Shown piece after piece: positions 47,860-60,652 of a stretch of 61,737 nt of DNA (positions are counted from its first letter, which is position 1; each line of letters starts with the position of its first letter). The stretch is taken from contig JNDT01001630.1 of the NCBI GenBank assembly GCA_000697055.1, positions 1 to 61,737 on the forward strand, in the 5' to 3' direction. A model generated the notes under the pieces. That model saw only the letters and a program-made list of their open reading frames with translations. It was not told where the DNA came from and did not search any database. Source of the DNA: Saksenaea vasiformis B4078. Lineage: Eukaryota; Mucoromycota; Mucoromycetes; Mucorales; Saksenaeaceae. The position numbers and the translations under genes were made by a program.

Positions 47860-49042
47860 TAGTAAAAAATGAGGTATGGAAAGGAATAAAGAGGGAAAAG
47901 GAAAGAAGAGATAGTTAAGCAAACACTCCCCATTATAAAACATTTACATGTAGCGCAAGCGAGTTTAAACTAACTGCGTATCAAATTTTAAGTTGCATAC
48001 TTTTGGTACTCCCACATGAATCAAGGCGCTATTTGTGCAAATATCAATAAGATTTGATAGACCCTATGGGAAGTGTAACACATGTATTTACCAATGACCG
48101 AGAGTTATCAAGGCGTTGTGAGCTTGTTGACACCTGAAAAACGTGGTCGAAAATGGAAACTCCCGTTGCTATTGAATAGAATCAAGCCACTGCTTAAAAA
48201 AATGTAACGCGAGAATATACATTGTGATCATTCCAAGACCCACACCATAGTTCTCTTCTTGTTTTCCAACAAAAGGAAAAAAGAGAGTTTTCGACAAACT
48301 GTTGAGCTGATCCTTGAGAGCACTGCTGATACGAAGCCGCCATTGAAGCGGAGCGATCATGCGTTCTGGTAACTGGTAGGGTTTTTCTCTTTCAGAGTTG
48401 CATCGACGGCGTAACGAGATCAGGGTGGCCCTATGCTTAAAGTACATTGCATCTAATTATGAAATACCGCTTTTCCCCCAACACATTGAAGGCACAGACT
48501 GTCTATCGGCGCAATCTTTCTCATCAGGAAGTCATGGTTGTTCAGATCTCCGTTGTGTGATACACGCTCTATATGTTGCAATTTTTTTTTCAATGCTTCT
48601 GAAAAAGGAAGTCCTTTAAAATAAATGAATCCCTACGTTCAGTCGCAACAATCTGACTGATACTAAAGGCGAACTACCAAGCTCATAAAAGCTCACTGTC
48701 GTACAAATCCTAATTAGAGTATGCTACTATGAGACATTATAGTGGAACGCCAAGTTTCATTAGTAACTAATGTTAGATGCAAAATGGGCCCTTTCAGAGA
48801 CTCCACCTCCTTAGAGACAGACATAGCATAGACGGAATTATGACGACGATTACATGGAGATTGTATTCTATGCATTTTGTATTTTGGCAGCTTTGTCCTA
48901 GCTTTCGAAGATAGTACGCCATGGGCCTGATAGCATGCTTGTGCGGCTGCTTCCTGCAGCACCCACATTATTGTTGTCTCAGCTACAGGTTTTACTGTCG
49001 AAATTTGGAATGGTTAAAAAAATTGTACAATAAAGTGGGAAT
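47860..49042. other. Intergenic
   Basis: About 1.2 kb upstream of the C2H2 gene with no supported gene. The open frames at 48169-48447 and 48714-48968 have no recognisable domain. Confidence 0.55.
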
Positions 49043-49442
49043 CACTATGGGAAAAAGCATAACATGAATCGCACAGAAATCTAACAGAAATCTAAAGTCA
49101 GAATATAACGCAAATCTAACAATTTTCGGATGATGTTAGATCTGTGTTATATTTTGATCTCAGATTTCCGCTAGATTTTTGTTAGATTTAAAGAAAGGGC
49201 AGGTCTCTTTGTTCATACACGCGTTCTACAACTGTATTCAATATCTGTTTACTGAAACCATATTCATACTTGTTTTCTTTCACTTTATTATTAGACGTAT
49301 ATTAGGCTTACGTTAGATTTACGTTAGATTTGTGTCATACATACCACACTGTTTATAATGTGTTATGTTCTGTTATATTGTGTTATACAAATTAAATTTA
49401 TGTTAGATTTACGTCAAGCGTCATAGTTCTTTTCCCATAGTG
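49043..49442. mobile_element. 400-bp MITE with CACTATGGGAAAA terminal inverted repeats and AAT target duplication
   Basis: The left end CACTATGGGAAAAAG (49043) and the right end, reading CTTTTCCCATAGTG to 49442, are inverted copies over at least 13 bp. Both flanks carry AAT (49040-49042 and 49443-49445), a 3-bp target-site duplication. The interior is AT-rich with many TTAGATTT motifs in both orientations, giving a long imperfect palindrome. It has no coding capacity. The CACTA-like ends plus 3-bp duplication suggest a CACTA/EnSpm-related non-autonomous element. A PIF-like origin is also possible given the 3-bp duplication. Confidence 0.85.
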
Positions 49443-50019
49443 AATGGAAGCAAGCAAGCACATCAAATCGGAAAGAAATCATACGCAAATAAATGGACGA
49501 GTAAATCTTGATCAACAGTGATCGACCAACTACGTAACGATCGCTGTCTTTTACAGAATTGTTCCCATGATTTTGCATCTATTCGAAATATTCAGCCTTA
49601 CTTCCAGATGAAGTCTGCGTTTTGGAGCACGTATTTTTACGTTTATCCGACGCTATGATTTGCGCGTCATACTCTTCCATGTTGCGTTGGTGTCGTTGAT
49701 AGCTTTCCATTATCTACCGCAAAAGATGTGCCAGAAACAGGGTGGTCACTTTCTCGTATAAAGGACGTGTTAAAGATAAGGCTCGATTATCCCTTGTTAA
49801 AGATACGGTTCTTTATCTCACGCGGAAGACATGGCCACTTGATCGGAATTTTTTTGATTCATTCAAAGGATGTGTAAAAGGTACTGTTCTTTTTTATCTC
49901 ATGCAAAAGACGTTTTGAAAGTAGGTTCCTGTTATCTCACACAAAACGGATGTCTCAGATAACGGAAAGCGATGCATTTTTAAAGGGAGGACTTCTTCTT
50001 TTTTTTTCTTCTTTGTCTC

Positions 50020-50560
50020 TGTTGGTACAGACATCCCCGGTACGGATGTCAACTTTTTATTACATACCCAGGATCACTCATGTTTTCTGTATGCCATTTA
50101 GGCTGCACGACCGCTGCCCGAACCGTCTTGGCTGTGTTGGTGCTTTACGCCCTTCGCTCAAGTAAGCAAATGTTGTCACACACTCAGAATCACTCATTTT
50201 CCGCAATAGGTTGCTAGACGCTGCATCGCTTCAAGTCCTCTACAGACCGATCAAAAAATAGCCGCTCCAATGCCATTGGGCGCTCCCCACCTCTCGCCGT
50301 CCCTACTGCTCCAGGTGCGGGGCAGGCCGCCATAAGTTGTGTGGCCATATCCTTCGGGGCTAAGTAAAAGGACATCCAAGTATTATTCCATTTGCTAACC
50401 AGGAATTTTTTTATGCTGCTCGAGCGAATTTTGTATCCACTAGAGAGACCAATTTCATGTAAGTTGATTAATCTTCTAACGTAAAATTGATGTACTGATG
50501 GCCGCCTATTCAATTCTTCTTTAGCGCAAACTTGACTCTTCAGGAAAGCAAGATTTATTT
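50020..50560 (-). repeat. Dispersed repeat family, copy B (inverted relative to copy A)
   Basis: Read on the minus strand, this segment follows copy A (20390-20960) block by block: AGAAGATTAATCAACTTACATG, TTAGCCCCGAAGGATATGG, the GCGGGGCAGG block, TTTGCTTACTTGAGCG, and GACATCCGTACCGGGGATGTC. A shorter related piece (GGACGCAGATTTTATATAGAGCAGC) lies at about 52187-52212. Confidence 0.75.
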
Positions 50561-50899
50561 AGAGTAGTGTAAAAGATTATTCCTTCACAGTATAACGATC
50601 TTCAGCAGCGTATATCACGGACCCATTACTTGCCCGTGCCTGGTTTAGTATACCATAGGTGGACATAAAGGCTGGCATCACTAACACATCAGTCTTCCGT
50701 CGAAAATCATAAAAAACGTTACTTCATTTGTGATCAAGTGGTTTGCTATCGTGGAAAGTTTTGTTAACATCTGATAGAATCATCTATTGAATATGAATGA
50801 GAGACATCGGGGAAGGGGATGATTCACCAATCCAACTAAATGTTACCGACGCAGCGGAAGTTACAGTGTTTCCAACTCGATGAAATGGACAAACGTACA

Positions 50900-51237
50900 C
50901 ATACGAAACGTCACTAAATAGTTATGGATAATGCACCCATTTGCACGCATGAAAGCATAAAGAAGTATATTGAGTATCAAGGATAGAATGTGTGTATCTT
51001 CCTAATCACTCTCCTGAGCTTAACCCAATCGAACAATTCTGGGCAGTGGCAACGAGTAAGGTTAGGCGCCATAGATTTTTGCAGGAAGACGTTTTGTCAA
51101 AGAGGATTACAGAAGCCTGCAAAATATGGATAAAAGCCACTTCAAAGTCTTCGTTTCGCATTCTCACAAGTGCTGGGATAGACGCCGAAACAAAGTGCCC
51201 ATGTAATGAAGAGGTGCAGACGGGTACTGAGTCCTAA
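50900..51237 (+). pseudogene. DDE-type transposase C-terminal remnant (IS630/Tc1-like)
   Basis: About 50929-50987 encodes MDNAPICTHESIKKYIEYQG followed by a stop; this is the second catalytic Asp motif (vMDNapiH). In another frame, 50992-51237 encodes LPNHSPELNPIEQFWAV, the LPpYSPeLNPIEqFW motif with the catalytic Glu, then LSKRITEACKIW. The N-terminal half is absent and at least one frameshift is present. The motif details (ELNPIEQFW) differ from the Tc1 copy at 23.9 kb (DLNPIEHLW), so it is a different family. Confidence 0.8.
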
Positions 51238-52654
51238 TTATAGACGCTGAGCCCCATGAAAATAAAGAAAAAAATGAGAACCTCCTTTGGAGGATGTTCG
51301 TGTCTCTCAGAACGTTGGAAGGTTGAGTGAACACTGCATGTTCGCACATTACACGTCGTCTCTTTCAAAAGACGCTTTCTAAATAAAATGAATGCGTCCT
51401 CTTTAGAACCGTTTGTACTATCGCACAGCAGCGATCATTTCGATCAACCACATTTCTTAATTTTTTTGGTTAGCAAAATGAGTCACAATAAAAACAGGGT
51501 GAGAGAGAAAGAGGACTATACAGAACCAATCAACATATACAGGACTGACAAGGAAAAAGCAAGTCATATACAAAATACCCAAAGGAGGGGGAGAGAAAGA
51601 GGGATATACAAATGTACAAAGGGGAAGAGTGAGAAAGAAGGAAAAATAGGCTGGAATCAGCGGGAGGAGGAAGACGACTCATACTGGATGGCCTTTTTGA
51701 CATGTTCAAGGGTAGATAAATACATATTGCACTGTTCATAATGTGATGGACAATTTCAATTTTTCGAACAAAACCCATGACGTGTTGGTGTGAGGCGGCG
51801 GCCCCCACAATGTGGTGAAAACAAGTTTGCGTAACTAGACCAACAGGAATGGTTGAAAATAAGTACTCATTTTGTCGCTTTCAATTTTTACGTATTTCTT
51901 GGTCTACTTTGCCTTGACTGCATTTGGCGATATCTCTTATTCTGTATCCGCGACATTGTTCTGTTTTGCTTTGCGACATCTAAAGTGTATCTGGTCCAAA
52001 TTTGGGCAAAGTATCCATAAATAACTATTTTTAAAAAAGTAGCAGGTGTTAACAATCAGACGCATCGTGCAAAAGCAGCATTAGCGAATATGCCAAGCAG
52101 AGAATGTAATTCAGTCTGTGATCATCTGCACTGAAAAAAGCTGGATCTTCAATGAATATTTTCGTCATCTAATTATTACTTTGTGGACGCAGATTTTATA
52201 TAGAGCAGCTTAAAAACCCATTCAGTAAGCAGTATGGCAGCGCCACTGCATCATATCCAGCAGTTGAGTCACTGACGACAAAGAATGTTGCTTTTCCCGC
52301 TATTAGGATAAAACGAATTTGAAGACAACGCTTTTAGTACTGTAAAGGTTAATTGATAATGGTTGATGCTAGCTAACGGGAAACGCAAGGAATAATAATA
52401 ATAATAATAAAGGCACATTGAGAAGTGATTTTCGTAAATCGCAGACATAGTACGTCTAGCCGGATGTTCGCTGTTATCCCAAAACTTTCGAGTATCGGGA
52501 TAGATTTGTACTGCTGGCTGGCATAGGCCAAAGTAGTTTGTCTGATTCTCTTGTTCGGTACAGTTTTACAATAGAACATTCTACGCTATCTGGGTAGGAA
52601 GACCGCAATAAGTAAGATAGCATTTCGTGGGTTTCTTCAGCCTTCGTTCAATAC
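51238..52654. other. Intergenic, purine-rich and microsatellite-bearing
   Basis: No gene is supported. A GA-rich strand (GAGAGAGAAAGAGG and similar) covers about 51499-51660, and an ATA/AAT microsatellite lies at about 52390-52410. The open frame at 51388-51741 is low-complexity and looks random. Confidence 0.55.
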
Positions 52655-52656
52655 CC

Positions 52657-52683
<27 letters not shown>
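52655..52683 (-). repeat. A27 tract at the stop codon of the giant Sel1 gene
   Basis: On the minus strand the coding sequence ends ATATTTG-TAA and runs straight into about 27 A residues (T27 on the plus strand). The stop codon shares its As with the tract. No 3' UTR sequence separates them. Confidence 0.92.
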
Positions 52684-52690
<7 letters not shown>

Positions 52691-55600
52691 TCTCTCACTG
52701 CTTCTTTCGGTTATGTTTGGTTGCTCCATTGCTAGACTTCCTATCATACTAACGTCATCTTGCTCGATACGTCGCGCATTTTCGTACAAGAAACCATCGT
52801 CAGCATCGTCATGATTATTGGCCATCTTTAGAGACTGAAGCGCTGTCAGTATGTCTTTTTCTACTTCATATCCGTCTGCGTATCCTTGACGAGCTGCTCT
52901 TCTGATCCATCTCAAAGCTTTTGCATAATCCCGAACCACGGCATGACCATTCATATACATCATTCCGAGACTACACTGAGCAGCTGCGTGACCTTGCTTT
53001 GCAGCTTTCAGAAACCATTGATATGCACGTCTCTGGTCCTTAAAAAGGCATTCATCGTTCATACACATTTCACCGAGGTTATGCTGTGCATCTGCGTGAC
53101 CCTGACTCGCAGCTTTCATGTACCACTCAAACGCTGCAGCATGATCTTGGATGACGCCATCGCCATTTTGGTATATCTTTCCGAGAACGCATTGTGCATC
53201 AGTATGATATTGGTCAGCCGCTCTCGAGAGCCACTCCAAGGCCGTGTCACCGTCTTGATCGACACCGTCGCCATGTTTGTACGCGATGCCAAGGTTGTAC
53301 TGTGCTTCGGCATGGTTCTGCTCGGCTGCCTTTTTGAACCATCTAAATGCTTCGACATGGTCTTGGTCAACGCATGTACCATTTTTATGGCCTAGACCAA
53401 GATAATATTGCGCTCGAGCACTATTCTGACTTGCTGCTTTTTTGACCCATTCCAGCGCTTTCGCATGGTTCTGATCTACGCCGCGTCCCGTTGCATACAT
53501 GAGAGCGAGGCTGCATTGTGCATCAGGATCGTTTTGCGTAGCAGCTTTCAAAAACCACCCAAAAGCCTTTGCAGGAGCTTCCCCAATGCCGTCACCGCAT
53601 AGATACATTGTTGCGACCTTTGTCTGAGCATCACGATAGTCCTGTTTGGCAGCGTCCATAAACCACTCAAACGCTAACTCTGGATTCTGTTCCACACCAG
53701 CACCATGTTTATAAGCAGCCCCAAGGTGATACTGGGCATCAGGATGACCTTGGTTGGCAGCTTTTTCAAACCAGTCAACGGCCTTTGTGACATCTTCGTT
53801 TACACCATGTCCATCTTTGTACAGCATCCCCAAACAGAACTGTGCGTCAGCATTATCCTGTTTTGCGGCATCCATAAATCGTATAAATGCTTTAAAGTAA
53901 TCTTGCTTGACGCCGTCACCATCTCTATACGCGATACCTAGACGGCACTGGGCGTCTGCCTCACCCAAATCGGCTGCCTTTTTAAACCAGCCAAATGCCA
54001 TGACAGGATCTTGGCTCACGCCATAGCCTTCGGCATACATCATGCCTAGATTATACTGGGCGGTAGGGTCGTTATCCACGGCAGATTTTGAGAACCACTC
54101 AAACGCTTCAACGTAGTCTTGTTCGACACCTTCCCCTTCAGAATACATGACACCGACGTTATTTCGCGCGATTGGATGTCCCAGAAGGGCGGCCTTAAGA
54201 AACCATTGAAATGCTTCTTCATCGTCATGCTCAACACCGTCTCCATCTCTATACATGCATCCAAGGTTGTACTGTGCGTTCATATCTCCCTGGTCGGCAG
54301 CTTTTAAGAACCAAGTATAGGCTTTTGTGTAGTCCTCATCTACGCTCGTGCCGACTTTATACATTGTACCGAGTTCACATTGCGCGTCTGTATTGTCCTG
54401 ATAGGCTGCGTTCTCAAGCCATTGAAGCGCTTTGTCGCAGCTTTTGTCCACACCATCGCCAAGTTTGTAAGCCATCCCAACTCTGTACTGTGCATCGGCA
54501 TGATTTTGGTTGGCTGCTTTGTGGAACCATTCAAAAGCTTTAACATGGTCTTCATCAACACCCTTCCCGTACAAGAAAGCCATACCAAGATGGTACTCTG
54601 CTTCAAAATTTTGCTGATAAGCTGCCATTGTGAACCATTGAATTGCTTTGTCGTCATCTTGATCCACGTAATCGCCGTCTGCATACATGATACCAAGACG
54701 GTTCTGTGCGGCTGCGATATTTTGGAGAGCGGCTTGTTCAAACCATCTAAAAGCTTGCATAGAGCATTGACAGGTACCATGGCCATGGAGGTATGCTGTT
54801 GCAAGATGATATTGAGCGAGAGCGTGGCCTTTTTCGGCGGCGTCCAGGAAATAATCGAAAGCCTTTATATAATCTTGATCTACGTGCATACCGTGCGTAT
54901 ACATTATGCCAAGCATGATCTGAGCGTCTACTTGATCCTGGTAAGCTGCTTTCGAAAACCATTTAAACGCCGTTGCATCGCATTGTCCTGTCACTTCACC
55001 GGTGCTGTATGCCATACCAAGGTAGTACTGCGCATCCGGATGGCCTTGGTTTGCTGCGGTGACAAACCATGCAAACGCTTCAACGCTGTTTTTCTCGACA
55101 CCATTGCCGTCAGCGTATAGCATAGCAAGGCTGTATTGTGCGTCTGGGTGACCTTCGCTTGCAGCGTTCGTAAACCATTTGCATGCCTGTCGGTAGTCTT
55201 GATCAACACCATCGGCGTCTGCGTAGGCCAAACCGAGGTGATACTGTGCTTCTATATCGCCCTGTTTAGCGGCTACAGAAAACCATTCAAAGGCTTCAAA
55301 GGGATCCTTCTCTACACCTTCACCATACTTGTACGCCAGTCCAATGTCACGTTGCGCATCACTATGACTTTGGTCTGCCGCCTTTTTGAACCACTTGAAT
55401 GCTTTGATATCGTCCTGATCTACTCCCTCACCATACTTGTACGCCAAACCCAGACGGTATTGAGCCCCAGGATCGTTTTGCTCTGCGGCTTTTTGGAACC
55501 AGCGAAAAGCCATTGTGTAGTCTTTGGCGACGCCTTCGCCATCTCTGTATGCTGTTCCGACATTGTACTGAGCATCGACGTCATTTTGCTCAGCAGCCTT

Positions 55601-58600
55601 CATAAACCATTCAAATGCTTGCTTAGTATTGAGATAGACGCCATCGCCGTTCGAATACATCATGCCCAGGCTATTCTGCGCAGTTGCATTATTCTGGCTA
55701 GCAGCCTTTGTGAACCATACGAATGCTTGTATGTAACTTTGTTCGATACCGTTGCCATGCCTATACGCCGTTCCAATGCTGCACTGTGCATCCGTATTGC
55801 CCTGATTCGCCGCTTTTGTAAACCATTCCAATGCTTTCTCATAATCCTGCTTTACACCATGTCCGTTGGTGTAGATAATACCTAGGGCGTTCTGGGCGCC
55901 AACATGCCCTCGCTCGCCGGCTTTGGTCAACCACTCTAATGCTTTTGCGTAGTCTTGAGTAATACCACTGCCATGTTGGTATGCCAACCCTAGTTCATAC
56001 TGTGCTTCAGAATCACCACCATTAGCAGCAAGAATAAACCATCCAACAGCCTTTTTATCGTCCACATCAACGCCATGTCCGTACTTGTATGTCTTCCCGA
56101 GACTGAACTGTGCATCGACATTGCGCTGGTGGGCAGCCTCTTTGTACCATTCGAGCGCTTTAACGTGATCCTGTTCTACGCCATCGCCATAGGTGTATGC
56201 CAAGCCCAGGTTATACTGCGCATCGGAGTCGCCTTGATCAGCAGCTTTTATAAACCATGCCAAAGCTTGTTCATCACTTTGAGCCACGCCTCTACCTTCC
56301 TTATAGGCCATCCCGAGATTGTACTGAGCATCAGCGTCCTCTTGCTCAACAGCTTTCAGGAACCATGAAATAGCCCGTTCAAAGTCTTGTTCGACACCAT
56401 CTCCCTCTGTGTACATAACGCCAAGTGACGTTTGAGCTCCCGAATGCTCTTGCTCTGCAGCCTTCATCAACCATTCGTATGCTTTTGTACAATCCTGGAC
56501 AACCCCTTTCCCGTCTCTATACATTGTTCCCAGACTGTACTGTGCATCAGCATCGTTTTGAGCCGCAGCTTTCATGAACCACCCAAATGCCTCCGTATCG
56601 TCTTGCTCAACGCCAACGCCATCTCTGTATGCCACAGCAAGGTTATACTGTGCTTCTGGATCATTCTTAGCGGCGGCTTTTGTGAGCCATGCGAAAGCGC
56701 TGCTGAGGTCTTGCTCAACGCCATCTCCATCCTGATACATTATACCGAGGCAGTTTTGAGCACCTGCATGTTCCTGGCCAGCAGCTTTCATCAACAGCTC
56801 AACTGCTAGAGATAGATCCTGATCAACACCAACTCCATCTCGACAAGCTATCGCGTATTGGTACAATGCATCCGGGTCATCGCTGTCGACAGCTTTCTTG
56901 AACCATGACAAGGCTTTAGTGTGGTCTATCGCTTTTTCTGCTGCTGTTTCACCCAACTGAGACTGCAGTGCGACGATTTTGTCTGTGCTGTATCCTTGTG
57001 TATACATAACGCCGAACTTAATTTGTGCAAACGCATCGCCTTGGTCGCCAGCTTTTTCGAACCATCCCATTGCTTTGGCCATATCCTGCTTCACGCCAAG
57101 TCCATAGAAATATAACAGACCCAGATTATATTGCGCATTAAGCTCACCACTGACGGCAGCTTTTTCAAACCACGTTGCAGCTTTGACGAAGTCTTGTTGC
57201 ACGCCATAACCTTTTGAATACATCACTCCAACATTATACTGTGCTGCACTGTGATTTTGGGTAGCGGCTCTGGTGAACCACGACAATGCGCTAATGTAAT
57301 CTTTTGGGACGCCCTGACCATCCGTGTATGCTAAGCCAAGGTTAAACTGTGCGTCAGGATCGTCATGATCCGCAGATTTCTGGAACCATTTGAATGCTTC
57401 AGTGTAATTTTGTTTCACGCCGTACCCGTTTGCGTAAATGACACCGAGATCGTGCTCAGCAGCAGAACTACCCCAAGAAGCCGCTATTCTAGACCGCTCA
57501 AACGCCTGGCTTTTATCCGGATGAAGATACTGATTGCTCGTGGAGATAACCTTAATCATTGCCTCCATAGTAACATCCTTTTTGCGAGAGGCATCTGTAA
57601 ACCAGCTCAACGCTTGAGTGTGGTCTCCTTGTGTGGGCAGCTGGATGACGGGGTTTCCCCCTGCAACGACTTGCGTAGCAGATTCAATTGCGTTTTTGCC
57701 ATCATCTGCGCCATGCATGTATCTGACATTTGTCGACGTCTCAAAACGGTTGAGGTCGTTGATATCAACTACCCTATCGATCGCGTTCCTTAGATGGCTA
57801 GGTAACAGGTAGTACGTAGGGACTAGTTGTCTAAGCTGAATGATGATAGGATTCGATTGTACCGATGCTACCCAGCTTTCAACGTTTGCTTTGGAAAAGA
57901 ATACGGCAGAGCCGTCTCTTGTGTCCAACAAAAGTGAAGGATCACCACCTGGCAAATGCAAAAGACGTTAGTAAGCATACACTAACATGGATTGATTGTT
58001 TGCCGTACCAACCGCAGTATAGTATTTTTCTTTGTCGATCGCTTTCTGAATTGTTGAATAGACCTCGCTTATTGTCGTTTCTCGTGGTCCATTGGTTCTT
58101 TTCGAGTCCTTGGTCACCTCAACTATTTCATCTACTTCAACGACAATTCTGCCGCCTGTAGGACATGAGTTGTTTGTCTTTTTGCATAGTTACTACATAC
58201 CGACAAATATTTCAGAAGGGTGGAAATAGCCGAACTCTTGGAAGACACGCTGGAGACTTTTATATCTCTCTTGCTGTGAGGAATAACCAAGCGCTATCTC
58301 GACGCTGCTAATGAACGATGTTGTCGCGTGGATTCTATCCTGAAGGCAGAGCTAAAATCTACATGTTTTAGGTGTATAACAAGCTACGATTCGCACTGAC
58401 CTCAAAACATGATACCGACACGAGCAAGTAAGAAGCTTTTGCTTTGGGTTCTCTTGCATGTCCCTTCTTTATTTTAAGTTCACGCAGCTGAGAGATTAAA
58501 TGCTTTTGATACATGGTATCGTACATAGCGCAGAGATGTAAGTCATCTTTATCAAGGTTGGCGTCGATGATATCATCGATAAGCAGACCATCTTTGCGCT

Positions 58601-60652
58601 GCAAGTGCGTTGAGATGAACATGCCGTCATATGGCTGTGTTGTGCAGAGACCGATATGAGTATTTTCGTCCGCTTCAAATGGTGTAAAACTGGATAATTG
58701 TCCATTCATTCGTATTCCTCTGTTCCAATGCTTTGATAGCTCGCTGATGAGATCTTGTTGTTCAGAGGCCTTTGTTTTGGATTCGCAGGATCGGATACAC
58801 CAGGAAATGTAAGGTTCATTCTGCGCTTTATCAAAGTCCGCTGTAACGACCGACACGCGAGCTGACGAGAAATCAGGATTCAGCAGTTGTGGTGGCGCTG
58901 ATGTCAGATCGCGTAAATATCTTTGGGGTGTTACACATAAGAACACAAAGACGAAGTTTCCGGTTTCATCTGTGATTGTAGTCCGCAAAGTTATGACGTC
59001 TCCTGATCGAACATAATTGTCATCATCCTCTTCCCCTTTATGATCGTTTGAATCTGTGTCAATACCACTATCAGGCGTCTTTGCTCGTAAATCGTCCTCC
59101 ATGGTATGACGGACAATTTCCCTAAATATTTGTTTAGCAAGTCCCAAGAAATTAGCCGGTACGCTACCATTTTTGCAATACAGTTGAATGACCGTGAGAC
59201 GTAAGCAGAAGGCCTGTTTTGGTTAACTTTGCCTTTATATACGTTTTTGGATATCCTTCAGACTGAATGTCAAACTCGGGATGAACTAGTTGCATCAGAA
59301 ATTTGTCACCGTATCTCACGGGCTTCGCGTCGGTATCTTCGATCCCTTTTATAAATCGGATGGCCCTTGGATGTATTCGGTCCTCATACACATCCTTCAT
59401 TGTCGTTCCCGAATCGATGTAACACAATACTTGACCTAAAAGAGTAATCAGCCAAGAAAGGAAAGAGCATCCACTTCTCTACCTTCGTCTGCGTTCGGCT
59501 GTTCGACTAATTCGGTCGTGATATTGTAGCGGAATTGGCATAGGTGCGCACTGCTTTGGTTGATACCTTGATTGTTCGCGACAAGCTCGAGCGGGTGATT
59601 ATATAATACGAAATCGCAGTCCATAAATTCGATATCGTAGACGTTTTTCACTTGTAGGCGCTCATCCTCATCTAACAGATCATACAGTGGTTTTATTTCT
59701 TTCAGCTGGATGATTACTGGCTTGGTTGGAATAGTTCTTAGCCAGCTGTGAACCCCGTTCTTTAGAGCTTGTGGATCACCGCCTAGTACCGCCCAATGTG
59801 AATCTGTGTCTCCTTCGGCTGAGCAACGGCGTTACTGACTTACCTATTACTTCTGTGTATTTTTGATTTCCGTTTGCCCTAATTTTTTGAACCACAACGC
59901 TAACAGGTATATCCTTCTCAATGTGCAGCTCATCTTCATTATCTGGTTTGCCCCTCAAGCTGTCGGATTCACAAACCAGTCTACCACCTGCTAAAAGGTT
60001 AGTATGGCAGGATCATTGCGATTCAACAATTCGAGCGCACCTATCAATATTTTTGAAGGGTAATAATAACCAACTTCTCCAAAGAGCTTTTGTAACATAT
60101 GATACTTTTTTCTATTGGTTTTTGCTTTCAAAGCTTCTTTCACCGCCTCCTTCAATTTGTCGTTCCATTTAACTACGCTGCGTGAAAGTCGCACCTCCTT
60201 GAATGAAATATATGAGACAAGATACTTTGTCATTCCTTCCGCGGTCTTTGGTGAATGATGGACATGTGAATTGCAGTAGGACTGTGCCCTTGCATTATAC
60301 TCTGCTGAACTTAAAAAGCCTCTATTGACTGCGCAATCGAGATAGAGCTCATCTTTGACGTGTTCTTTTCTGATGATCCGCGTGCAGACATGTTTCGGTA
60401 AGTTTCCATCGCGGGAAAGTGAATAGATACGGCTAGCAATGTGACCTTTGCCGTTGACAAGTTCTAGCGCGGATGTTTTAGCTGTTACCCCATCATAGTG
60501 GATTCCGTATGTGCATTTATGTAAAAGGGTGCTATGCAAACTGACTGGCAAAGCACGACCATTTTCCTTTAAAGAGATCTTGTTATATGGGAATAGAATG
60601 AATTATACGGTACCTTTTGCAAAGGGCTTCCTTTTTTAGCCCTAGATCCCAT
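52682..60652 (-). CDS. Giant protein: two perforin-like (MACPF-like) modules plus 42 Sel1 repeats
   Basis: Nine exons (60652-60614, 60566-60041, 59987-59844, 59782-59483, 59435-59168, 59121-58401, 58339-58201, 58155-58009, 57948-52682) join in frame to 2,516 residues. Two related modules lie in the first 800 residues. Each has an LQ(K/R)(L/V)F(G/Q)E.GY..PS.I..GGR.V segment (about 173-190 and 697-715). A VGGDP- or IGGDP-type box and W..S/T..P.IIQL...P.Y.LL follow (about 236-270 and 760-800). This pattern resembles fungal MACPF-like proteins, but I see no complete signature, so that part is tentative. From about residue 922 there are 42 regular 36-residue Sel1 units (for example DAQYNLGLAYTYGDGVEQD) and one degenerate unit. 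Unit 5 has an insert of roughly 17 residues. Sel1 arrays are scaffolds for protein complexes. The last exon, 5.27 kb, has no intron. No signal peptide is evident. Confidence 0.85.

Noticed and set aside
52382..52579. Small minus-strand frame containing a poly-Ile run
   Set aside because: The Ile run comes from the ATA/AAT microsatellite; nothing else in it looks protein-like.
52886..56809. Long plus-strand open frames (up to about 250 codons) opposite the Sel1 exon
   Set aside because: They are the antisense of a repetitive coding exon; the 108-bp repeat avoids stops on the opposite strand. The antisense proteins are themselves periodic and match no family.
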